A stretch of 7,009 nt of DNA from Elusimicrobiota bacterium (GTDB lineage: Bacteria; Elusimicrobiota; Elusimicrobia; JACQJN01): the NCBI GenBank assembly GCA_016205045.1, contig JACQJM010000094.1, forward strand, positions 1 to 7,009, read 5' to 3'. Position 1 is the first letter of the stretch, and the number at the start of each line of letters is the position of its first letter. Positions 1 to 6,350 of this stretch are shown one piece after another. The position numbers were made by a program, and so were the translations under genes. Below the pieces are notes generated by a model that saw only the letters and a list, made by a program, of their open reading frames with translations, did no database searches and was not told where the DNA came from.

Positions 1-1
1 C

Positions 2-136
2 TTAATCACACGAACTTTAGGCCTACAACGAACTGGGACTTATGCTCTATTTCTTTATGGGTCTCTTTTTTCATGGGATTGGCCCCTTGGGCCCATCATC
101 CCTCGCTTTCAATCTCTTAGAATGAATGAAACATGA
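2..136 (+). CDS. 3' end of an unidentified upstream gene (partial)
   Basis: Frame 2 is open from the window edge to a TGA at 134-136, giving 44 residues that end in SLRMNET. No start codon is needed because the gene enters from outside the window. The last stop overlaps the ATG of the oxidoreductase at 133 in an ATGA arrangement, the usual sign of two translationally coupled genes in one operon. The tail is rich in aromatic and hydrophobic residues (TYALFLYGSLFSWDWPLGP), so it may be membrane associated. I do not recognise the family. Frame 1 is also open, from position 1 to a TAG at 118-120, so the frame choice rests mainly on the stop-start overlap and on the more protein-like composition. 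Confidence 0.45.
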   Translation, partial: LITRTLGLQRTGTYALFLYGSLFSWDWPLGPIIPRFQSLRMNET

Positions 137-1953
137 ACCCCCACCGGCTATGGTCCTTGCTTCGTCAGGCTCTCATTATCTTATTTTCCCTGCATTTCTG
201 GCTCCTTCCCGGATTCACCAAGGACACCTCCCCTTTCTCCGTCCCCAAGGGACCGACTTCCCTCTCCACCCTTAATTTCCCACAGTCTCCCACTTTTACA
301 CATCAACTCCAACGCCTTACCTCCTCCTCCCTTTCCGATGGGATTAACCACCTCCTAAGACTCTCCTCATTTTCCCCGCATGCCGAAGAAATAACCACGG
401 CACGATACCTTTTGAAGCTCTTAGCGAACCCTGTGCAGGCAAGACGCCCCTTAATTCACACCACCATTGGAACCAACGCCACCCACCTGCTCTTAAAAAA
501 CCTGGAGAGATTGCACCGGGACGGCGCATCTCCGATTCTGGGAAAAGTTCTTAAGTTCGCTCGTGATTTGGAAAGTCAAGAAGAAATTCCTCGTGAAATC
601 CCCCTCTTTTACGATGGAGAAAAAACACACACCCTCCCCGAGACTGGACTCAAAACATATCCCTACTGGCAAGATACTGTTCGGATCCCCGTGACTGCCA
701 AAGAAATTCCCCTTCCCGATCGTGCGGATGTCGTGGTGGTGGGTGGAGGATACACGGGTCTTTCGGCCGCTCGGACCCTGGCCCAGCATGGGACCCGGGT
801 GGTTCTGTTAGAGGCTCAAACATTCGGAGGGGGAGCCAGTTCTCGCAACGCCGGCATGGTGCTTCCCATGCTGGACGCCCCCGTAGAAAGCTTGATTCAA
901 AAATATGGTTCGGACATGGTTCGCCGGCTGTATGCCATCAGCCAAGCCTCGGTCGAATATGTCATCCGAACCATACGCAACGAAGGGATGGATTGTGATC
1001 TTTCCCGCCCTGGACACCTCCTCGTTGCCCGTAAACCCTCCCACATCGGATATCTGTACAAGGAATCAGAAATGATGGCCCGCACCTTAGGAGACAGAGT
1101 AACTATCCTCACCCGTGAAAATCTGCGTCAGGAAATTGGCTCCTCTCTCTACTATGGGGGCTTGCTCATAGAAGACGGCTTCAGCCTCAACCCCGCCCGT
1201 TATATCCTGGGGTTAGTCCAAGCCGCCGCAAAAGCTGGAGCCCTTTTGTATGATCAGTCTTCTGCATCTCACTTGGAGCGGGCCATCCGGAAGGGGGAAT
1301 CAGGCTACCAGATTTTCACGCCCCGTGGAAAAATTTGGAGCCGCGAAGTATTAATCGCGACGGGAGGCCACACGGGAAATCTCACCCCTCAACTCCAGCG
1401 AAGAGTGATCCCTATCGCCGCCTACACCATCGCCACAAAACCCCTGCCTCTCCATTTGATCCAAGAACTGATCCCTCAGGGCCGAATGGTTTATGATACC
1501 ATGCACTTTCTGCATTATTTCCGGCTGACCCCTGATGGGCGGCTTTTATTTGGCGGGCGTGAGTCGTTCACGCCGGAAACGGCCTTCTCGGCCCGCAAAA
1601 AAGGACCCCGACTGGCTCGCCTGCTCCATCAGGACATGCTGAAAGTATTCCCTCAGCTCAAAAGCACGAGCGTTGAGTATGTGTGGGATGGAATGGTGGA
1701 TTACGCTTTTGACCAACTTCCCCACGCGGGCGTTGTGGATGGTTTATATTACGCGACAGGCTACTCAGGACACGGAATCACATTGGGAACCTATCTGGGC
1801 GCAAAAATCTCTCAGTCCCTATTAGGATTTAGGGATAGCAATCCTTTAGAGAAACTGCCCATCCCCCAAGCCCCCCTGGGGCTATACAATGGCTGGCCTT
1901 GGTTCTTGCCGTTGGCAGCCGCTTGGTACAAATTTCTGGATTGGTTAAGTTAA
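133..1953 (+). CDS. FAD-dependent oxidoreductase, DAO/PuuB-like, with long N-terminal extension
   Basis: This is a 606-residue flavoprotein of the D-amino-acid oxidase family, closest in layout to gamma-glutamylputrescine oxidase-like enzymes. The family oxidises amines or amino acids with FAD; the substrate here is unknown. The catalytic part starts near residue 176 with YPYWQD, followed by the Rossmann motif VVGGGYTG (202-209), the ribose-binding acidic residue E227 after VVLL, and GGGASSRNAG (232-241), matching the family pattern GWGASGRNGG. The C-terminal FAD motif GYSGHG is at 543-548, followed by a tail ending in WYKFLDWL. Residues 1-170 are not part of the usual enzyme of about 430 residues. 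They begin with a hydrophobic stretch (about 9-28) that could be a signal peptide or anchor, then a Ser/Thr/Pro-rich and helical region of unknown role. The ATG at 133 overlaps the upstream stop, which supports this early start. The enzyme domain is certain; the extension's role is not. Confidence 0.85.
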   Translation: MNPHRLWSLLRQALIILFSLHFWLLPGFTKDTSPFSVPKGPTSLSTLNFPQSPTFTHQLQRLTSSSLSDGINHLLRLSSFSPHAEEITTARYLLKLLANPVQARRPLIHTTIGTNATHLLLKNLERLHRDGASPILGKVLKFARDLESQEEIPREIPLFYDGEKTHTLPETGLKTYPYWQDTVRIPVTAKEIPLPDRADVVVVGGGYTGLSAARTLAQHGTRVVLLEAQTFGGGASSRNAGMVLPMLDAPVESLIQKYGSDMVRRLYAISQASVEYVIRTIRNEGMDCDLSRPGHLLVARKPSHIGYLYKESEMMARTLGDRVTILTRENLRQEIGSSLYYGGLLIEDGFSLNPARYILGLVQAAAKAGALLYDQSSASHLERAIRKGESGYQIFTPRGKIWSREVLIATGGHTGNLTPQLQRRVIPIAAYTIATKPLPLHLIQELIPQGRMVYDTMHFLHYFRLTPDGRLLFGGRESFTPETAFSARKKGPRLARLLHQDMLKVFPQLKSTSVEYVWDGMVDYAFDQLPHAGVVDGLYYATGYSGHGITLGTYLGAKISQSLLGFRDSNPLEKLPIPQAPLGLYNGWPWFLPLAAAWYKFLDWLS

Positions 1954-3381
1954 GCGCCTCTTTAAATCTTCAGCAACCCGCCATACATCCCCCGCTCCCT
2001 GGGTGAGGACCAAGTCCCCGGACCTTAAATCGCGAGCCAAATCCACCGTTCCAGTGAAGGGGACCGCTTCCACCCTTGCTTTCTTGAGGGATTTCAAAAT
2101 TAAATCGGAGGTAATACCGGGCAGGGGTTTCTCATTGGCAGGGTAAATATTCATCACGTACACGCGATCGGCAACCTTAAAAGCAGGTCCAAACTCATGC
2201 TGCAGCATTTTTGTCCGACTGAAGCGATGCGGCTGAAAGATCACCATCAATCTCTTAAAATTCCAGAGCTTAGAGACGGCTTCTAAGGTGGCGCGGATCT
2301 CGGTGGGATGATGCCCATAATCATCCATGAACCGGACCCCCCTTGTTTCCCCAATCAATTCCATACGCCGCCCGACCCCCTGAAACCGGAACAAACCCCT
2401 GGCCAGAGGCGGCACCTTAAACCCCAAGAAATCTCCACAGGCTATGGCCGCGGCAGCGTTGAGCACGTTGTGTCTGCCTGAAACCTTCAGGTGGACCGAA
2501 CCTTTTTTTGCCCCTTGATAGTACACATCGAACCGACTTCCCTTCTCTTGCATTCTTAGGTTTCGGATCTGCCAATCCACGCCCTTCCTGAATCCATAGG
2601 TTAGTTTAGGCGCAGTCATTTTGGGAAATAAAGAACGCAAGACCGGATCATCCGCACACAACACCGCAGTTCCATAGAATGGAATGCGGGAAAAGTGGGA
2701 TAAAAACGCTTCCTTGAGTTTTTCCATGCTTCCATAATAATCTAAATGGTCATTGTCTATGTTGGTCACGATGGAAACCAGAGGCGTCAACTTCAAAATC
2801 GAGCCATCGGACTCATCCAGCTCCGCCACCAGGTATTTACCCTTTCCCAACTCCGCGTTGGAACGAATATTTTTAAGTTTCCCCCCCACAATCACCGTGG
2901 GATCAGCTCCCACCGCCTTCAAAGCCATGGCCACCATGGAGGTGGTGGTGGTTTTGCCATGAGTTCCCGAAATGGTTACCGTCTTCTTGAGATGAGCCAG
3001 CTCCGCCAACATCTCTATGCGTGGAATCACAGGAATTCCACGGCGCTTGGCTTCACGTACCTCTAGATTTTCCGGCCTCACCGCGGAACTTGTGACCACG
3101 ACGCCAGCCCCATGGACTCTTGCGGCGCGATGCCCCTGCTCGATGCGTGCCCCTAAAGAGGAGAGCCGCCGAGTGATTCCCGTAAGCTTTAAGTCCGATC
3201 CGGACACCGAATAACCCAAGTTCAGGAGAACTTCCGCAATCCCGCTCATCCCAATCCCGCCGATGCCAACGAAATGGATTCGTTTTTTTCTTTTGGCCCC
3301 CTCACCTTTATCCTCTCCCCACAAAGGGGGAGAGGGAAGGGTGGGAAAGTAAGCATCAACTTTGAACTTAGAACTTAGCAC
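1945..3381 (-). CDS. murC: UDP-N-acetylmuramate--L-alanine ligase (MurC)
   Basis: MurC is the cytoplasmic ATP-dependent ligase that adds L-alanine to UDP-MurNAc, the first amino acid of the peptidoglycan stem peptide. All three Mur ligase domains are visible: the UDP-MurNAc-binding Rossmann part with HFVGIGGIGMSGIAE (36-50), the ATP P-loop SGTHGKTTTT (138-147) with ELDESDGS (187-194) and TNIDNDHLDYYG (206-217), and the C-terminal part with GRHNVLNAAAA (302-312), DDYGHHPTEI (353-362), QPHRFSRT (383-390) and TQGAGDVW (460-467). No key residue seems missing. The listed start is a GTG at 3381, overlapping the THEP1 stop by 7 nt. The first 28 residues are encoded by heptamer repeats and a CCTCTCCCC palindrome rather than by MurC sequence. 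A TTG at 3324-3322 is an alternative start. No clear Shine-Dalgarno is seen, so coupling to the upstream gene is likely. No other mur or fts gene is adjacent. Confidence 0.96.
   Translation of the reverse strand: MLSSKFKVDAYFPTLPSPPLWGEDKGEGAKRKKRIHFVGIGGIGMSGIAEVLLNLGYSVSGSDLKLTGITRRLSSLGARIEQGHRAARVHGAGVVVTSSAVRPENLEVREAKRRGIPVIPRIEMLAELAHLKKTVTISGTHGKTTTTSMVAMALKAVGADPTVIVGGKLKNIRSNAELGKGKYLVAELDESDGSILKLTPLVSIVTNIDNDHLDYYGSMEKLKEAFLSHFSRIPFYGTAVLCADDPVLRSLFPKMTAPKLTYGFRKGVDWQIRNLRMQEKGSRFDVYYQGAKKGSVHLKVSGRHNVLNAAAAIACGDFLGFKVPPLARGLFRFQGVGRRMELIGETRGVRFMDDYGHHPTEIRATLEAVSKLWNFKRLMVIFQPHRFSRTKMLQHEFGPAFKVADRVYVMNIYPANEKPLPGITSDLILKSLKKARVEAVPFTGTVDLARDLRSGDLVLTQGAGDVWRVAEDLKRRLT
3312..3335. 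repeat. CCTCTCCCC/GGGGAGAGG palindromic repeat inside the murC leader
   Basis: Perfect 9-bp arms, CCTCTCCCC (3312-3320) and GGGGAGAGG (3327-3335), flank the 6-nt loop ACAAAG. On the minus strand, with its flanks, it encodes TLPSPPLWGEDKGEG near the MurC N-terminus. This peptide is a familiar translation product of a dispersed palindromic intergenic repeat found in many environmental bacterial genomes. As RNA it would form a stable GC-rich hairpin at the beginning of the murC reading frame. Confidence 0.8.
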
Positions 3382-3388
3382 TTCGAAC
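3361..3388. repeat. TTNGAAC heptamer tandem repeat (4 copies) at the THEP1/murC junction
   Basis: Four consecutive 7-bp units read TTTGAAC, TTAGAAC, TTAGCAC and TTCGAAC, consensus TTNGAAC. On the minus strand the third unit reads GTGCTAA, which supplies both the GTG start of murC (3381-3379) and the TAA stop of THEP1 (3377-3375). The array thus makes the 7-nt overlap of the two genes. Confidence 0.75.
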
Positions 3389-3905
3389 TAGCCCCATTAA
3401 GCCACTCCTTCACTTCCTGTTTCACTGGGCCATAATTCTTGCGGGTCAAAGCCAGAACTTTCGTTTGGCTCATTTTTTTCACCGAATCGGTGAAAGGTTG
3501 CGCTCCCAAACGTATCGTCGCCAAAACCGGCTGTGGGCTCATGAAACATTCGAGCACCATCTGACGAAAGGGCTCCGAAAGCACCTCCATAGATCCTATC
3601 TCATCGATCACCACGATCTTTCTGTTTTGAAGCGCATCCTTTAAAGCCTGTAAACCGATCCCTTCAAGAACCTTAAGATCAATGCCGTATTTGTTGAACT
3701 TCACAGAACTGACCAAGCCCTTCTGAGCCAAGATCCCTTCTGTCCCCTGGAAAGTCCTCAGCAAGAATCCGATTCTCTTACCTTCTTCTTTTAGCTCCTG
3801 GGTGAAAAAACCTCCTACCCGATCTTTTAAAGAAAGCACCACCTCACGAATAAGAGTCGTTTTACCCACCCCTGGATTGCCCGTCAATATAAGGTTCTTA
3901 ACCAT
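3375..3905 (-). CDS. THEP1-family nucleoside triphosphatase
   Basis: This 176-residue P-loop protein matches the THEP1 (NTPase_1) family of small nucleoside-triphosphatases, which hydrolyse ATP, GTP and other NTPs in vitro; their cellular role is poorly known. Walker A is GNPGVGKTT (9-17) near the N-terminus and Walker B is IVVIDEIGSME (97-107), which matches the family pattern of acidic residues followed by G and ME. The segment GGFFTQELKEEGKRIGF (31-47) is the family's other hallmark, equivalent to GFYTEEVREGGRRVGF. Length is normal for the family (about 170-180). The protein should be cytoplasmic. The ATG at 3905 lies directly at the edge of a heptamer repeat that fills the intergenic space, and no Shine-Dalgarno is visible. 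The last codons and the TAA stop (3377-3375) lie inside a second heptamer repeat. The family call is firm, the physiological role open. Confidence 0.9.
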   Translation of the reverse strand: MVKNLILTGNPGVGKTTLIREVVLSLKDRVGGFFTQELKEEGKRIGFLLRTFQGTEGILAQKGLVSSVKFNKYGIDLKVLEGIGLQALKDALQNRKIVVIDEIGSMEVLSEPFRQMVLECFMSPQPVLATIRLGAQPFTDSVKKMSQTKVLALTRKNYGPVKQEVKEWLNGASSKC

Positions 3906-3940
3906 GATTCGCTATGCGCAATTAGCAATTAGCGATCCGT
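3906..3940. repeat. degenerate 7-bp tandem repeat between the large TPR gene and THEP1
   Basis: Five consecutive 7-bp units can be read: GATTCGC, TATGCGC, AATTAGC, AATTAGC, GATCCGT. The two central units (3920-3933) are identical and the others diverge. The repeat fills most of the 40-bp intergenic space and ends exactly at the THEP1 ATG, leaving no Shine-Dalgarno. Confidence 0.5.
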
Positions 3941-3945
3941 AAATT

Positions 3946-5664
3946 TTATTTCTTATCACGAATTGCGGATTGCGGATTGCGGATCGCGGATTTTGTTCCT
4001 AGCCACTTCAGATTTTGTTTGGCCCCCTTGCTCTTAGGATTGATCTCCAATACTTTTTTATAGGACTCCAGCGCCTTCTCTTCATCCCCGTCGATGAGAT
4101 AGGCCACCCCCTGTCCCAAATAAGCCCGCCAGGAATGGGCATCGCGGGAAATTGCTCCAGAAAAGGCTTCTCTAGCGGAATCGGAATCTCCCAAAAGAAT
4201 TTGTCCCAGACCCAACGCCAGATACCACTCCGCGCTCTTAGCACTTCCCCTCTCCTGAAAAGAACCTTGGAGTTCAGGAAGGACCTCATGAACCAAATCC
4301 ATCCATCCCGTGCCCATCACCCAGAGCCCAAGATCATTTCCCACATCTCGAGGCTGGTAGGAAACTCCCGACCGGCCCTCTACGGCCCGTCCCATTTGAA
4401 GGTTCATGGACATGCGCACATCCGAATGGGGAGGAGCCCCCTTGCGAACGGAGTCCAACTCCTTCATAATGGCTTCAATTCTTTTTTCTCTTGAACCCGC
4501 CGTCTCCGCAGGAATGGAAAACTGCCGTCTGACTCCCATGGCAGAGGGAATCTGAGGAAGTTTTTGAGAACTCTCCAAAGCGTTTTTAAGTCGGCTCTCT
4601 TGGGAACGCACAGGCACCAACTCCGGCCGAGGCATGTAGGCTAGATCCACCTCCACCTTGGCCTCTCGATTGAGAGGAATTCTTTCTAGGTTTCTTCGAA
4701 AGGCTTCCGCGGGTCCGGCAGGGTCTTCGCTCTCCGAATTTTGAGCGTTCCCTTGCTTTTTTTTGTAGGCCATAGAAAGTCCCAACTGTCCCTCTTCCCC
4801 TTCGGGAGATAACCGAAATGCCTCCTCGAATACCTGTGCGGCGCGATCTGATTTTCCTTTCTTGAGATAAGCGTACCCTAAGCGAAACCGCGCCACAGAA
4901 TCTCTGGGTTTCATGCGAACCGCCTTTTGAAAATACTCGATGGCTCTATCCAGATCTCCCCCTCTTTCCCAAAGCGCTCCTATCTCCAAAAGAGCATCCT
5001 CATATTGAGAAAAATGCTTGAGGGCTGCCTGGAAGGAATCCAAGGCATCGGAATCCCGCCCTAGCCGACTGTACAACAAACCCAACTGAAAATGATACAA
5101 GGGATGCACCGCATCTAAATGCACGGCCCTTCTGAAGTACTCCAAGGCCTTAGAAATATTTCCCAAGGATTCATAAACCGATCCGGCATCCATCACGATA
5201 TCGGCTCGTTCCGGAGAAAGCCTCTCAGCTTCTAGAAATTCCCTCAAAGATCGCTCGCTATCCCCCTTCCAGGCATAAGCGATTCCCATCAATTGATGGG
5301 CTTGAGAATTCTTGGGATCCAAAGAAATGGCTTCCTGGTACTCTTTCATCGCCAAATCCACCTGTCCCGACCAGTAGTAAGCGGCTCCCAACATCACATG
5401 CCCCCAAGGCTCTTTGGGTTGCGCCGTTACCGCCCGGGCGAACTCTCGAACTGCTTCTTGGTAACTGCCTTGCTGCATCAAGTGGCCGCCTTCTTGGAGG
5501 TTGCGAATCGCCTGGGCCGCCATGATCTGATCCCAGATGGTTTCCTGTCCGGGTTCAGTCTTGGCTCCCCAGACAACCTGGGGCCCCAAAGCGAACAATG
5601 CCGCGAATAAAACACGAATCATATGCGAATATATTCCAGACAAGCTATTCGCGTTCATTCGCAT
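3946..5664 (-). CDS. large secreted TPR-repeat protein
   Basis: A 572-residue tetratricopeptide repeat protein, probably a periplasmic or envelope scaffold for protein-protein contacts. Seven consecutive 34-residue TPRs run from about 51 to 288 (51-84, 85-118, 119-152, 153-186, 187-220, 221-254, 255-288), with a degenerate eighth to about 304. Two more lie at 477-510 and 511-544. The middle (about 305-475) is non-TPR, charged and partly helical, with no family I recognise. Residues 15-34 (MIRVLFAALFALGPQVVWGA) look like a Sec signal peptide, which argues that translation really starts at the ATG at 5622 rather than 5664; the 14 residues before it are encoded by an inverted repeat. The last 15 residues (KSAIRNPQSAIRDKK) derive from ATTGCGG heptamers. 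It follows the CsgG-like gene after 27 nt (69 nt from the second start). TPR identity is certain; the function is not known. Confidence 0.88.
   Translation of the reverse strand: MRMNANSLSGIYSHMIRVLFAALFALGPQVVWGAKTEPGQETIWDQIMAAQAIRNLQEGGHLMQQGSYQEAVREFARAVTAQPKEPWGHVMLGAAYYWSGQVDLAMKEYQEAISLDPKNSQAHQLMGIAYAWKGDSERSLREFLEAERLSPERADIVMDAGSVYESLGNISKALEYFRRAVHLDAVHPLYHFQLGLLYSRLGRDSDALDSFQAALKHFSQYEDALLEIGALWERGGDLDRAIEYFQKAVRMKPRDSVARFRLGYAYLKKGKSDRAAQVFEEAFRLSPEGEEGQLGLSMAYKKKQGNAQNSESEDPAGPAEAFRRNLERIPLNREAKVEVDLAYMPRPELVPVRSQESRLKNALESSQKLPQIPSAMGVRRQFSIPAETAGSREKRIEAIMKELDSVRKGAPPHSDVRMSMNLQMGRAVEGRSGVSYQPRDVGNDLGLWVMGTGWMDLVHEVLPELQGSFQERGSAKSAEWYLALGLGQILLGDSDSAREAFSGAISRDAHSWRAYLGQGVAYLIDGDEEKALESYKKVLEINPKSKGAKQNLKWLGTKSAIRNPQSAIRDKK
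3962..3989. repeat. ATTGCGG heptamer tandem repeat (4 copies)
   Basis: Four uninterrupted 7-bp units: three perfect ATTGCGG and one ATCGCGG. They lie in the last codons of the large TPR gene and encode its SAIRNPQSAIR tail on the minus strand; because 7 is not a multiple of 3, the peptide period is 7 residues per three units. The array is separated by exactly 21 bp from the neighbouring heptamer block at 3906-3940, so the two are in the same 7-bp register. Confidence 0.85.
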
Positions 5665-5677
5665 GGGAACATTCGCG
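5623..5677. repeat. ATTCGCG repeats and an 8-bp inverted repeat at the CsgG/large-TPR junction
   Basis: Three copies of ATTCGC lie at 5647-5652, 5657-5662 and 5671-5676. A perfect 8-bp inverted repeat pairs ATGCGAAT (5623-5630) with ATTCGCAT (5657-5664) around a 26-nt loop. The first ATG of the large TPR gene lies in the right arm, and the second ATG (5622-5620), where the signal peptide begins, lies directly beside the left arm. A hairpin in the mRNA would therefore sit just upstream of the likely true start. Confidence 0.55.
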
Positions 5678-5691
5678 TCTCGTTCGTGTTG

Positions 5692-6345
5692 CTATTTCCT
5701 AGATAGGGTAGGCCAGAAGGGGCGCAAAGACTGCACAAAAGATTCCGTCAAAAACTGTATGGCTGTTTCCAAATCAATTCCCTCATAACTTTCATGAGCG
5801 GACCACACCACTGATCCCGTTTCCACATCCACCATACGGCAACTCAAACCCACTGCCGCGGCGGAGGTGAGAATGCTGGAATCAGGAACTCCCGAGGGCG
5901 TCCCTTGAGGATAAAGGGAGCGTCCTTTGATGGGGGTCGCCTTACGGGTGATGGCGGTAGCCCCCGTGTACACCAAGTAGCTCTCGGGAGGCCTGTACTC
6001 AGTCACGGACCCGACAAAGAGGGCATCCACTCCTAAAACCTTGCGGATAGAATTTAAAGAAGTGGAATCAAATACTCCCTCCGCCTTCAGACGCCTTTCC
6101 TTAAGAACCTCATCAATCCGCTCTCGCTCCACCAAATCAACCCCATTCGCCAAGAGAGCATGGGCAAGCAAATCCGAAGCCACATCCCCTCCCTGGCCTC
6201 CAAAGGAGATCACCCCCACACGATGCACCTTGCTAAAGTCGAAACCGCGTTTGACCGCCACCTGAGGGCCTGTACACCCCCACAGAAGGGGGCCCCCACA
6301 CACGAACACAAAGCGAATAACTCTCTGGGGAAATTCGTATCTCAT
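5692..6345 (-). CDS. CsgG/LpoB-like lipoprotein
   Basis: A 217-residue predicted lipoprotein. The N-terminus has basic residues, a hydrophobic stretch (9-21) and a lipobox-like LLWGC with C24 as the candidate lipidated residue; the Trp at -2 is unusual. Residues about 40-118 fit the CsgG/LpoB-type fold: a beta strand RVGVISFGG, a helix with DLLAHALL, then VDLVERERIDEVLKERRL and LGVDALFVGSVTEY. The later part (CRMVDVETGSVVWSAHESYEG) fits the family's last strands. Known relatives are the curli secretion pore CsgG and LpoB, the outer-membrane activator of penicillin-binding protein PBP1b. No curli genes are present here, and murC lies in the same operon, so a cell-envelope role is more plausible than curli export, but this is inference. 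Its ATG overlaps the upstream TPR stop by 4 nt (ATGA), implying coupled translation. The fold assignment is more certain than the function. Confidence 0.82.
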   Translation of the reverse strand: MRYEFPQRVIRFVFVCGGPLLWGCTGPQVAVKRGFDFSKVHRVGVISFGGQGGDVASDLLAHALLANGVDLVERERIDEVLKERRLKAEGVFDSTSLNSIRKVLGVDALFVGSVTEYRPPESYLVYTGATAITRKATPIKGRSLYPQGTPSGVPDSSILTSAAAVGLSCRMVDVETGSVVWSAHESYEGIDLETAIQFLTESFVQSLRPFWPTLSRK

Positions 6346-6350
6346 TCGCG
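6333..6350. repeat. ATTCGYR-type repeat pair at the TPR/CsgG junction
   Basis: Two related words, ATTCGTA (6333-6339) and ATTCGCG (6344-6350), lie 11 bp apart. They span the ATGA overlap where the small TPR gene ends and the CsgG-like gene begins. A nearby GCGAAT at 6313-6318 is an inverted copy. The same word family recurs at the next junction (5647-5677), which is why this is reported rather than treated as chance. Confidence 0.4.

Noticed and set aside
493..1112. Minus-strand open frames opposite the oxidoreductase
   Set aside because: They overlap each other and the FAD-binding motifs on the plus strand, and show no family features.
2746..3066. 106-codon plus-strand open frame
   Set aside because: It is antisense to the MurC P-loop region; the minus-strand frame carries all conserved Mur ligase motifs.
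3312..3335. Rho-independent terminator between THEP1 and murC
   Set aside because: The hairpin is GC-rich but lies inside the murC reading frame and has no U-run on the minus strand; it fits a dispersed repeat better.
3361..3989. CRISPR array
   Set aside because: The repeats are 7 bp, directly adjacent and without spacers.
4015..4494. 159-codon plus-strand open frame
   Set aside because: It lies fully antisense to the large TPR gene, whose TPR pattern is unmistakable, and its translation has no recognisable domain or start signal.
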